Assembly (NCBI RefSeq): GCF_015712165.1
Contig: NZ_JADPZX010000001.1
Span: 5,716,001 to 5,780,000, forward strand
DNA: 64,000 nt
Reading direction: 5' to 3'
Source of the DNA: Streptomyces spinoverrucosus
GTDB lineage: Bacteria; Actinomycetota; Actinomycetes; Streptomycetales; Streptomycetaceae
Below are positions 17,220 through 25,235 of this stretch, one piece after another. Position numbers and translations under genes: made by a program. The first letter of the stretch is position 1; each line of letters starts with the position of its first letter. The notes below the pieces were generated by a model. That model was not told where the DNA came from. It saw only the letters and a list, made by a program, of their open reading frames with translations, and did not search any database.

Positions 17220-17749
17220 GCTGAGTCGACCTCCGCGGTCAGGGTGGTGAGCCGGGCCGCCGTGGTGGTCATCCAGCGGAGGTCGGCGTCGAGGTGGTTG
17301 AGGGCGAAGTCCGCCGAGAGCAGGGTCGTCAGATCGGCTCCCGGGCCGGTCTTGACCGCCGTGAGCTCCCGCATGCGCTCCATGTGGGCGGTCCGCTGGG
17401 CGCGCAGATACGCCTCCGGATCGCCGCCGTCCAGGATCGCGACGACGACCTTGGCGAAGATCTCGTTCGTCACGAAGGGCGCGGGCGGTGCGATCTCGCC
17501 CGCCCAGCGGGCCAGTTCCCGCGTCCCGTCCGCCGTGCGGCGGTACAGCGTCCGCTCGGGGCCGCCGTCGGCGTCGGTGCCGTCGACCTCGGCCAGTCCG
17601 TCGCGGACCAGCCGTTGCAGGGTCGTGTACACCTGCCCGTAGGCCAGTGGACGGGCCTGCGGAAAGCGTTCGTCGTGCCGTCGCTTGAGGTCGTAGCCAT
17701 GGCTGGGACCGGCAGCGAGCAGCCCGAGCAGGATGTGACGGGTGCTCAT
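17216..17749 (-). CDS. PadR-family transcriptional regulator
   Basis: A 177-residue repressor: N-terminal winged helix (RHILLGLLAAGPSHGYDLKR, YGQVYTTLQRLVRDGLAE) and a helical C-terminal dimerisation domain. It is the first gene of an operon with an ABC exporter, the usual setting in which PadR proteins are relieved by the exported compound. A palindrome starting about ten bases upstream of its ATG, at 17758-17782, is the likely operator. Start ATG 17749 was chosen over an in-frame ATG at 17773 because the latter lies inside that palindrome. Confidence 0.9.
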   Translation of the reverse strand: MSTRHILLGLLAAGPSHGYDLKRRHDERFPQARPLAYGQVYTTLQRLVRDGLAEVDGTDADGGPERTLYRRTADGTRELARWAGEIAPPAPFVTNEIFAKVVVAILDGGDPEAYLRAQRTAHMERMRELTAVKTGPGADLTTLLSADFALNHLDADLRWMTTTAARLTTLTAEVDSA

Positions 17750-17757
17750 GGGATGAG

Positions 17758-17782
17758 TATGTACTGAGTACATGTACTGAGT
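17758..17782. promoter_or_regulatory. PadR operator: ATGTAC palindrome with repeated half-site
   Basis: ATGTAC-tga-GTACAT (17759-17773) is a perfect 15-base palindrome immediately upstream of the PadR gene. The ATGTACTGAGT element repeats 13 bases later (17772-17782). PadR proteins commonly bind ATGT/ACAT palindromes (family knowledge), so this is probably the autoregulatory operator. Confidence 0.75.
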
Positions 17783-17853
17783 GAATAGCTGGCTCGGGAA
17801 TGCTCAGCAAAAAAATGCTCAGCAAAAAGGGAGTCGGTGGAACTGCGCGGCGC

Positions 17854-20832
17854 TCAGTCCGCGACCGCGTACGCCTCCACCGACCACAGCGAGTACCCGT
17901 ACTCCGTCGCCCGCTTCTCGCCCTGCACGCGCACGTACGTCACGTCCCGCTCGTCCATCCGCAACTCCTCGCGGCCCCCGCGCCCGTCCCGCACCACCGC
18001 GGCCGTCCGCCAGCGACGGCCGTCCGCCGAGACCTGGATCCGGTACGCCGACGGATACGCGTCCTGCCAGTGCAGCACCACCCGCCCGAGCCGCACCGGC
18101 CGCGCCAGCCGCACCTGCCACCAGGCGCCGTCCTCCACCGGCGACGACCAGCGCGTCCCAGGATCGCCGTCGTTCGCCGCGGACGCCGGGAAGTCGGGCG
18201 TCTCGTCGGCGGAGGAGGCGGCGGCGCCGGTGCGCGCCAGGTCGGGCCCGGCGGTCCGCGGGAAGGTGCGGACGGTGAGGGTGCGGGACACCTCCCCGAA
18301 CACGAGCCGGATGTCGTACGACCGCACGGGCGTCCCCTCCGGCACGGTCACCTCGACCGGCACCTCGACGGACGACCCGCGCGCCAGTGTCAGCGCACCG
18401 CCCGGGACACGCACCTCCACGCCCTTCGGCGCCTCGACGGTGAGCCGGCCCCGCACGTCGGCGGGCCGTAGCGCGCTCAGCCGGGCCGTCAGCCGCCGCG
18501 TCCCGCCGATCTCCGCGTCCGCCGTGTCGGGCAACTCCAGCGCGACAGCGGGCGAGTCGGCGTACCAGGGCACCAGATGCCGTATCCGGTCAGGCGCCGG
18601 GCCGGTCACGCGGACGGCGTCGGCACGCAGGCGGGCGGGCAACTCGGTGGCGCCCGAAGCGTCCAGCGCGCCGACCCGTCGCCAGCCCTCGCCGGGCACC
18701 CGGGCCTCGACGGCGCCCCGCGTGCCCGGGTCGGTCAGGACGGTGACCGTGGCGAGCGTGCGGGGGTGCGGGAAGCGGACGGTCCGGCCGTCGCCCGCGC
18801 CGCCCCGGTCCGCGTCCGGCTCGCCGTCGAGACCCGCCCAGCTCTCGTACGCCCGCTGCGCCCGCGCCAGGAACGGGTCCAGCACCCCCTCGCCGACCGT
18901 GACCCGCGCCGAGCCCAGCCGCTCGCGCAACTCGCCGAGGGTGCGGTACGCCGTCCAGGCCGCCGTCGGGTCGCCGGTGCGCTGGGCTTCGAGCATGTCG
19001 AGCGCGACGAGGCCGGCCTCGCCGTAGCGGGACAACTGCTGGGTCCAGGGGGTGACTTCGAGGGCGAGCGGGGTGCCGGAGAGGCGGGCGGGGGTCTCGC
19101 GCATCACGGTGAAGGCGGCGCGGAGGCGGTCCTGGCTGATCCCGGGTGTCCGCTCGGCTGTTGTGCCGTCGGTGGTCGCCTGTGTCCGGCCGGCTGTTGT
19201 GTCGTCGGTGGTCGCCTGTGTCCGGCCGGTCTCTGTGGCGTTCGTGGTGGACTGCTCGCGCCAGAAGGCCTCCATCAGGGGCCGCAGATACGCCGACTCC
19301 TCGCTGCCGAGTACCGAGGACGCGTCGTTGCCCGCGAGCGCGGCCAGGGCCTCCGCGCGGCGTTCGTCGCCCGCCGCGAGGTCGGCGAGGGCGGCCCGCC
19401 AGGACTCCTGGGGGTGGTAGGAGCGCGGGTTCCAGGCGAAGTCGGCGGCGGTGAACAGGGGGATGCGGGAGGCCTCGGCCTGTGCCATCGCGTTGGCGAG
19501 GAGGGCGACCGAACCGGCGGCGACGGCGGGTTCGCGGCCGGTGTAGGGGCCGAGGAAGACGCGGTCCTGGGCGTAGTCGTTGACCGGGTAGTTGTCCACG
19601 GTGACCAGCGGGTGACGGAACACCTCGCGGGCGGTGGCGAGTTCACGCCCGGTGATGGTGCGCGGCACCACGCCCACGCCCGTCCACGCCACCTGAACGC
19701 CCGCGTCCAGCGCGCCCGCCAGCTCCCGCCGGTACTCGGTGGCGCCGTCCTGGTAGTACTCGGTCGGCATCAGGGTGAGCGCGGGCGCGTCGGGGTGGCG
19801 GTGTGCCAGGTACCGCGCCACGGCGTTCGCCACGCGCGCGTGCGCCCGTGCCGCCGCCTCCGGCCCCGACCCGAAACGTTCCGCGTCCGCCTCGCAGTGC
19901 CACTCGCTGTAGCTGACGTCCTGGAACTGGAGCTGGAACGCCCGGAACCCGAGCGCCCACATCGCCTCCAACTTCCGGGTCAGCGCCTTCACGTCCGCGT
20001 CCGAGGAGAGGCACATGGCCTGGCCCGGGGCCACCGCCCAGCCGAGGGTGACGTGGTTGCGCCGCGCCCGCTCGGCCAGCTCCCGGAACTCCGCCCGCTG
20101 CCCGGCCGGATAGGGCTCACGCCAGCGCGCCTGCCGGTAGAGGTCGGCGCCGGGCGCGTACAAGTAACGGTTCTGCTTGGTGCGGCCCATGAAGTCCAGC
20201 TGGGCGAGCCGCTGTTCGCCGGTCCACGGTTCGCCGTAGAAGCCCTCGGTGGTGCCGCGTACGGCGGTGCCGGGCCAGTCACGGACGACCGCGCCCGCGA
20301 TCGTGCCGTCCGGGCGCATGAGTTGGCGCAGCGTCTGGACGGCGTGGAAGAGGCCGTCCGGGCCGGTGCCGGAGAGGGTGACGGTGTCGCCGTCGACGGT
20401 GAGCTCGTAGCCGCCGGAGGGGAGGTCGCGGTCGGGGGTCCGCGTCCCGGCACGGACGACGAGGGTGCCCGGCGGGACGGGATCGGCGGTGGTGGTGATA
20501 CGGCGGGCGCCGGCCTGCCGTAGCAGGGTGCACAGGGTCTGGACGGCGTACGGGTCGGCCGTCGGGCCGGTCCGGAGGGCGACCTCGTCGGTGACGGTTG
20601 CCGGGGTGCCGGTGGAGCGCAGGGACTGGGGGCGGGGCCAGACGGAGGGGTTCTCGGCGTCGCTGGTGGGGGACTCCGGGGCCGTACGGGAAGCGGGTGG
20701 GGTCGGTGGGGCCAGTGGGGCCAGTGGGGCCGCCTGGGCGGTGGGCGCGGAGCCCAGGGTTCCGGCGGTGCCGGTTCCCGCCACCACGGCGAACGCCAGC
20801 GCGACCGCCCCCCGTCCGTGCCGCAGCCCCAC
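17854..20832 (-). CDS. secreted GH84-like beta-N-acetylglucosaminidase
   Basis: About 992 residues. Order: signal peptide (about 1-30, Ala-rich end), an N-terminal GH20b-like domain, a GH84 catalytic barrel (about 170-480; landmarks GFYGEPWT, LMPTEYYQDG, VAWTGVGVVPRTI), a long helical and beta-sandwich region, and a C-terminal F5/8 type C (CBM32-like) domain. GH84 enzymes remove terminal N-acetylglucosamine by substrate-assisted catalysis. The usual paired Asp-Asp reads Gln-Asp here (Q304-D305), so the assisting residue is changed. GTG 20832 has GGAGGG just upstream; ATG 20865 lacks one. It would act outside the cell on glycans such as mucin, hyaluronan or chitin fragments. Confidence 0.85.
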   Translation of the reverse strand: MGLRHGRGAVALAFAVVAGTGTAGTLGSAPTAQAAPLAPLAPPTPPASRTAPESPTSDAENPSVWPRPQSLRSTGTPATVTDEVALRTGPTADPYAVQTLCTLLRQAGARRITTTADPVPPGTLVVRAGTRTPDRDLPSGGYELTVDGDTVTLSGTGPDGLFHAVQTLRQLMRPDGTIAGAVVRDWPGTAVRGTTEGFYGEPWTGEQRLAQLDFMGRTKQNRYLYAPGADLYRQARWREPYPAGQRAEFRELAERARRNHVTLGWAVAPGQAMCLSSDADVKALTRKLEAMWALGFRAFQLQFQDVSYSEWHCEADAERFGSGPEAAARAHARVANAVARYLAHRHPDAPALTLMPTEYYQDGATEYRRELAGALDAGVQVAWTGVGVVPRTITGRELATAREVFRHPLVTVDNYPVNDYAQDRVFLGPYTGREPAVAAGSVALLANAMAQAEASRIPLFTAADFAWNPRSYHPQESWRAALADLAAGDERRAEALAALAGNDASSVLGSEESAYLRPLMEAFWREQSTTNATETGRTQATTDDTTAGRTQATTDGTTAERTPGISQDRLRAAFTVMRETPARLSGTPLALEVTPWTQQLSRYGEAGLVALDMLEAQRTGDPTAAWTAYRTLGELRERLGSARVTVGEGVLDPFLARAQRAYESWAGLDGEPDADRGGAGDGRTVRFPHPRTLATVTVLTDPGTRGAVEARVPGEGWRRVGALDASGATELPARLRADAVRVTGPAPDRIRHLVPWYADSPAVALELPDTADAEIGGTRRLTARLSALRPADVRGRLTVEAPKGVEVRVPGGALTLARGSSVEVPVEVTVPEGTPVRSYDIRLVFGEVSRTLTVRTFPRTAGPDLARTGAAASSADETPDFPASAANDGDPGTRWSSPVEDGAWWQVRLARPVRLGRVVLHWQDAYPSAYRIQVSADGRRWRTAAVVRDGRGGREELRMDERDVTYVRVQGEKRATEYGYSLWSVEAYAVAD

Positions 20833-21075
20833 AGGCCCTCCTCGCTGTCGTCCCCGACTCCCCATGTCCGCGTCAGGGAGAGATCGAGCCCACCATCCGA
20901 GGAAAGGGGTGTCAACGGGAGTGGCCGATATGTGCTGTTTGTCAGAACCTGGAGAGAGCGGGTGAGTACGGAATGTGACGAGAAGGACGTTCTTCGCTCT
21001 GGGGGCGTCTGGCCTCGCGCTCACTGGGTAGGGCTGCGATGACCCACTCGACACGACCTCGACAAGGAGACCACC

Positions 21076-21417
21076 GTGGCCGCATCGGCACACCTTCTGC
21101 TGTCCGCCCTCTCCGACGACACGCCCCGCTCCGAGGGAGGCGCCCGCTCCGAGGGAGGCGCCCGCTCCAAACGCACCGTTTCGCCCGGGGACCCGGCCCG
21201 CTCCAAACGCACGCCGTTCCCCCGGCAGGCGCAGCCGTCCGCCGACGCGGCCCCCGCGCATCCGGCCGACCCCGATCTCGCGCATGTGTGCGTGTTCAGC
21301 GCGGAGGGCGCCTGCACCGAGGCCCCGCTGACCAGCGAACCCCCGCTGCCCGACGCCGAACCCCTCACCAGCGAGCCGCCGCTCGCCGTACCGGACGCCG
21401 ACTTCGCGAGGCCGTAG
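21076..21417 (+). CDS. repetitive small protein of unknown function upstream of malQ
   Basis: A 113-residue protein I do not recognise. GTG 21076 follows a clear AAGGAG site and codon third positions are strongly G/C, supporting translation. The first 15 residues are a hydrophobic-leaning helix (MAASAHLLLSALSDD); the rest is low complexity with internal repeats: RSEGGA twice, ARSKRT twice, and PLTSEPPL twice. It has two cysteines (HVCVFSAEGAC). Its TAG stop is followed directly by an ATG and lies in the first unit of the tandem repeat that leads into malQ. Function unknown; secretion is not evident. Confidence 0.6.
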   Translation: MAASAHLLLSALSDDTPRSEGGARSEGGARSKRTVSPGDPARSKRTPFPRQAQPSADAAPAHPADPDLAHVCVFSAEGACTEAPLTSEPPLPDAEPLTSEPPLAVPDADFARP

Positions 21418-21618
21418 ATGACGTACGCCGGACGTTGGTCCCGCGAGGCCGTGCATGGCTGCACGCCGGACGTTGGTCCCGCGAGGCCGTAGATGACCGC
21501 ACTCCGGGCGTTGATCCCGCGAGGCGTACATGACCGCACTCCCGACGCCGATCCCGCGAGGCCGTAGATGACCGCACCCGCGACGCCGACCCCGCCGACC
21601 CCCCGAGGCCGTAGATGA
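21396..21618 (+). repeat. 37-38-bp tandem repeat forming a stop-start chain of mini-ORFs into malQ
   Basis: Six imperfect copies of a 37-38-bp unit centred on GAGGCCGTAGATGAC; GAGGC begins at 21408, 21445, 21483, 21521, 21558 and 21605. The core holds a GAGG ribosome-like site, a TAG stop and an ATG start. Reading on from the stop of the 113-residue gene gives ORFs at 21418-21492 (24 aa), 21493-21567 (24 aa) and 21568-21618 (16 aa), each starting at the base after the previous TAG; the last ends in TGA overlapping the malQ ATG. The small gene and the first two mini-ORFs all end in ARP. Whether the peptides are made is unknown. Confidence 0.8.
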
Positions 21619-23693
21619 CCGCACCCAGCCCGGGTGAAGCTCCCGGTGAAGACCTGTGTCGGCTCGCGGAGTCGTACGGCGTCGCTCCCTCCTACAGCCC
21701 CTCCCCGGACCGCACGGTCGCCGCCTCGGCCGCCGCGCTCACCCGGACCCTGGCCGCGCTCGGTGTCGACGCGAGCACGCCCGAGGCCACGCGCGCCGCG
21801 CTTGCCGCCCGCCGCGCGGAACTGCGTGAGCGGCTGCTGCCGCCGACCGTCGTGTGCTGGGGCGGCGCCGTGCCGGACGCCCTCGCCGGGCTGCCCGAGG
21901 GCACCCGGCTGCGGATCGGCACCGAGCAGGGCGAGACCCGCGACTCCGCCGAGCACCTCCCGCCCGGCGTCCACCGCCTCACCGCCACCGCGCCCGACGG
22001 CCGGACCGCCGACGCCCACCTGATCGCCGCCCCGCCCCGGCTGCCCACACCGGCGGCACGGTCGTACGGCCTCCTGGTCCAGCTCTACTCCCTGCTCTCT
22101 CAGCGCTCCTGGGGCATGGGCGACCTCGGCGACCTCGACGAACTCACCGCCTGGGCCGGCCGCTCCCTCGGTGCCGGATTCGTCCAGGTCAACCCGCTGC
22201 ACGCGGCCGTGCCCGGCGCCCCCACCGACCCCTCCCCGTACCGCCCGTCCTCCCGCCGCTTTCCCGACCCGGTGCATCTGCGCATCGAGGCCATCCCCGA
22301 GTACGCGTACGTCGACGACCGCGAACGGGTGCGGGCGCTGGCCGAACGGGCCGACCGGTTGCGGGAGTCGGTGCTGGAGAAGGGCGCGTTGATCGACCGC
22401 GACGCGGTGTGGGAGCTGAAGCGGGAAGCGCTGGAACTCGTGAACGACGTCCCTCTCGGCCCCGGCAGACGCGCCGCCTACTGCGACTACCTCGCCGAGC
22501 AGGGCGCGGCCCTGGAGGACCACGCCACCTGGTGCGCGCTGGCCGAGGTGCACGGACCCGAGTGGCACACCTGGCCGGACGGCCTGCGGGACCCGCGGTC
22601 CGCCGAAACGGCCGGTGCCCGACGGGAGTTGATGGACCGCGTCGACTTCCACTCCCGGCTCGCCTGGCTTACCGACGCCCAGCTCACCACCGCGCAGCGC
22701 ACCGCGCGGGAGGCGGGCATGCCGGTCGGGATCGTGCACGACCTCGCGGTCGGCGTGCATCCCGCGGGCGCCGACGCCTGGGCGCAGCAGCGGTACTTCG
22801 CCGCCGGGATGTCCGTGGGCGCCCCGCCGGACGCCTTCAACGCGCGCGGCCAGGACTGGGGGCTGCCGCCGTGGCGCCCGGACCGGCTGGCCGAGTCGGG
22901 GTACGCGCCGTTCCGGGGTTTGCTGCGCGGCCTGTTCCGCTATGCGGGCGCGCTCCGCGTCGACCATGTGATGGGCCTGTTCCGGCTGTGGTGGGTGCCG
23001 GTGGGGCTGCCGCCGACCGAGGGGACGTACGTCCGTTACGACGCCGAGGCCATGCTCGCCGTACTGGTGCTGGAGGCTTCCCGGGCCGGGGCGCTGGTCA
23101 TCGGCGAGGACCTGGGGACCGTGGAGCCGGGGGTGCGCGAAGCGCTGCGGGAGCGGGGGGTGTTCGGCACGTCGGTGCTGTGGTTCGAGCGGGACTGGGA
23201 CGGCGACGGCCGGCCCCTGCCGCCCGACCGCTGGCGTGCCGACTGCCTGGCCACCGCCACCACCCATGACCTGCCGCCCACCGCGGCCCGGCTGACCGGT
23301 GAACACGTCGAACTCCGCGACCGGCTCGGCCTGCTCACCCGCCCACCGGACGTGGAGCGGGGGGAAGCGGCCGCCGACACGGGGGAATGGCTGGCGCTGC
23401 TCGCCCGGCTGGGCCTGCTGCGGGGGACGGGCGGCGGGCTCGGCGCGGGGGAGGAGGAGGCCGAGGTCCAGGCCGTCCACCGCTTCCTGCTGCGTACGCC
23501 GGCGCGGATGATCGGCGTGTGGTTGCCCGACGGGGTGGGGGATCGGCGGCCGCAGAATCTGCCGGGGACGTGGGACGAGTATCCGAACTGGCGGCTGCCG
23601 ATCGCTGACGCGGCCGGGCGGGTGGTGACGTTGGAGGGGTTGGCGGCTTCTGCGCGGTTGCGGGGGCTGGTGGAGGTGCTGCGGGGGGCGTGA
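21615..23693 (+). CDS. malQ: 4-alpha-glucanotransferase (amylomaltase), GH77
   Basis: A 692-residue GH77 enzyme that transfers maltosyl units between alpha-1,4-glucans in maltodextrin and glycogen metabolism, in the cytosol. The catalytic nucleophile is Asp in RVDHVMG (D450), the acid/base is Glu in IGEDLGTVEP (E498) and the third acidic residue is in TTHDLPP. Length fits the actinobacterial form with its N-terminal extension. ATG 21615 overlaps the stop of a 16-codon mini-ORF (ATGA), so its translation may depend on ribosomes arriving from the repeat chain upstream. Confidence 0.95.
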   Translation: MTAPSPGEAPGEDLCRLAESYGVAPSYSPSPDRTVAASAAALTRTLAALGVDASTPEATRAALAARRAELRERLLPPTVVCWGGAVPDALAGLPEGTRLRIGTEQGETRDSAEHLPPGVHRLTATAPDGRTADAHLIAAPPRLPTPAARSYGLLVQLYSLLSQRSWGMGDLGDLDELTAWAGRSLGAGFVQVNPLHAAVPGAPTDPSPYRPSSRRFPDPVHLRIEAIPEYAYVDDRERVRALAERADRLRESVLEKGALIDRDAVWELKREALELVNDVPLGPGRRAAYCDYLAEQGAALEDHATWCALAEVHGPEWHTWPDGLRDPRSAETAGARRELMDRVDFHSRLAWLTDAQLTTAQRTAREAGMPVGIVHDLAVGVHPAGADAWAQQRYFAAGMSVGAPPDAFNARGQDWGLPPWRPDRLAESGYAPFRGLLRGLFRYAGALRVDHVMGLFRLWWVPVGLPPTEGTYVRYDAEAMLAVLVLEASRAGALVIGEDLGTVEPGVREALRERGVFGTSVLWFERDWDGDGRPLPPDRWRADCLATATTHDLPPTAARLTGEHVELRDRLGLLTRPPDVERGEAAADTGEWLALLARLGLLRGTGGGLGAGEEEAEVQAVHRFLLRTPARMIGVWLPDGVGDRRPQNLPGTWDEYPNWRLPIADAAGRVVTLEGLAASARLRGLVEVLRGA

Positions 23694-23830
23694 GGGGGCT
23701 TCGCCGGGGGGAGTGGCCCTTCGGCGGGTGAGTGGCCTTTCAGCGCAGGTGCGCCCTTGCTGCGCACCTTGTGCGCGTCTTCTTCGCACCTTGTCCGCCT
23801 CTGCTCCGCACCTTGCGCGCCTCGTTCGTA

Positions 23831-23910
23831 GCTGGTCCGCGCTGGTCCGCGCCTGGTGCGTGGCTGGTGCGTGGCTGGTGCGGGGCTGGTGCGGGGCTGG
23901 TGCGGGGCTG
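23831..23910. repeat. 11-12-bp tandem repeat downstream of malQ
   Basis: About seven copies of a unit resembling CTGGTGCGGGG / CTGGTCCGCG / CTGGTGCGTGG lie in the 279-base gap between malQ and the next gene. A second repeated phrase based on GCACCTTG occurs at about 23765-23813. No gene is evident in the gap. Confidence 0.7.
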
Positions 23911-23972
23911 TCCGCACCTCTTACGGCACCCCGGACGCGCGGCCCCACCCGGCGTTCGATACTTTTGGCACC

Positions 23973-24248
23973 GTGGACAAGAAGAACGCCCTGCGCGCCG
24001 GCGCCCTGACCGCCGGTACGACGCTGATGATGCTGCTCATGTCGTCCCCCGCGCTCGCGCTGACGCGTGACGACGGTGACGACCCCGGCACGGGCCTGAG
24101 CGTCATCGAGACGCTGGGTTGGTTCGTGATTGCCCCGATCGTGATCTTCGCGGTGATCGCGGGCCTGGTCATGGTGCTGGACAAGTCCCACAAGCAGCAG
24201 GACACGACCAGCTCCAACATCACGACCCGGGCCGACGCGAAGGCCTGA
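23973..24248 (+). CDS. small membrane protein of unknown function
   Basis: A 91-residue protein. It has an N-terminal signal-like hydrophobic segment (about 9-29, ending SSPALALT), a short acidic stretch (RDDGDDPG), one transmembrane helix (about 44-67, WFVIAPIVIFAVIAGLVMVL) and a polar tail rich in T, S and K. Start GTG 23973 was chosen because the coding signal and signal peptide begin there; there is no strong ribosome site, so the message may be nearly leaderless. It resembles small conserved Streptomyces membrane proteins, but I cannot name a family. Confidence 0.7.
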   Translation: MDKKNALRAGALTAGTTLMMLLMSSPALALTRDDGDDPGTGLSVIETLGWFVIAPIVIFAVIAGLVMVLDKSHKQQDTTSSNITTRADAKA

Positions 24249-24355
24249 CACCGGCTCGGTTTCGAGCCGCGCACTTCCGCCGCGCCAGTTCCGAGGGCGC
24301 CGTTCTCGTCGTACGTCGATGAGGTCGGCGCCTTCGGCATGTCCGGGTGTCGGTG

Positions 24356-24945
24356 TCAGGGGCTCGGCGCGGTGAGGTAGCGCTGGAGGGTGGGCGCCAG
24401 CCAGGCCACGATCTCCTGGCGGACCAGCGCCGTCGCGGGCGGGAACCGCAGGACGTAACGGGTGAGCGCCAGCCCGAGCACCTGCGTCGCACACAGCGCG
24501 GCCCGCGTCGGCACCTGCTCGGGGTCGGGACAGACCCGCTGGGCAACCGGCAGCAACTGATCCCGGAAGATCCCCTGCATCCGCTCGGCCCCGGCCTGGT
24601 TGGTCACGCCGACCCGGAGCAGGGCGGTGAGTACCTCGTTGTCCTCCCACATGTCGAGGAAGTGCGAGACGAGGGCGCGGCCGACGTCGGAGCGGGGGAC
24701 CGCGCCGAGGTCGGGGAGCTCCAGATCGACGGCGACGGCGGCCGCGAAGAGGCCCTCCTTGTTGCCGTAGTAGCGCATGACCATCGACGGGTCGATGTTC
24801 GCGTCCTTGGCGATGGCGCGGATGGTGGCGCGCTCGTATCCGTCGGCGGCGAAGCGCTCGCGGGCGGCGTCGAGGATGGCGGTGCGGGTGGTGTCCGAGC
24901 GGCGGGGGTGGGTGGGGTGGGCGCGGGGGGCGGTGCGTCTGGCAT
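24356..24945 (-). pseudogene. TetR-family regulator with an apparent N-terminal frameshift
   Basis: The frame from about 24930 down to 24356 encodes a complete TetR protein: helix-turn-helix ARERFAADGYERATIRAIAK followed by MRYYGNKEGLF and a helical ligand domain. That frame has no ATG, GTG or TTG between its upstream stop and the helix-turn-helix. The only suitable start, ATG 24945, is in another frame; adding one C to the six-C run (minus strand, 24925-24930) would join MPDAPP to the TetR frame for about 196 residues. So it is a frameshifted gene, a slippage-dependent gene or a sequencing error. It faces the monooxygenase gene across the 14-bp array. Confidence 0.75.
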
Positions 24946-25220
24946 GTCAACGAGTGTAGGCCAACGGGTGTGGGCGGGTCGGTTGAGCTCGGACGGCTGA
25001 GGCCGTCGGGCGTGGGTCAACGGAGGTAGGCCAACAGTCGTAGGCGGGCGGTGCGCAGGTCGGCGCGCGTAGGTCCAACATGCGTATGCCAACACTCGTA
25101 GGCCAACAAGCGTTGACACCCTCACCTTCCCCCGCCTAACGTTGCCAACAAGCGTTGACCAACAGTCGTTGACTAACGCCCGTCGCCCGCTGGTCAACGC
25201 CCGTTGACCAGCACCCGTTG
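24946..25220. repeat. 14-bp tandem operator-like array in a divergent promoter
   Basis: At least 12 copies of a 14-mer like GCCAACAGTCGTTG begin at 24946, 24960, 25016, 25030, 25074, 25088, 25102, 25144, 25158, 25172, 25193 and 25207. Most steps are multiples of 14 (14, 56, 42). Many copies contain the palindromic core CAAC-nnnn-GTTG; the best, at 25193-25208, is a perfect GTCAACG-cc-CGTTGAC palindrome. Degenerate 14-mers fill part of the gap at 24974-25015. The array spans the whole space between the TetR and monooxygenase starts, so it probably holds TetR binding sites. Confidence 0.8.
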
Positions 25221-25235
25221 GCCCAGGAGGTCGAG

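Noticed and set aside
21396..21618. CRISPR-like array
   Set aside because: Units are contiguous 37-38-bp tandem repeats without unique spacers, and no cas genes are near.
21021..24950. Very long minus-strand open frame (about 1300 codons) opposite malQ
   Set aside because: It is antisense to the well-supported malQ and small membrane gene, is Pro/Arg/Gly-rich, matches no family and results from the high GC content.
24946..25220. CRISPR-like array
   Set aside because: The 14-bp unit is too short, repeats are contiguous and divergent, and no cas genes are present.
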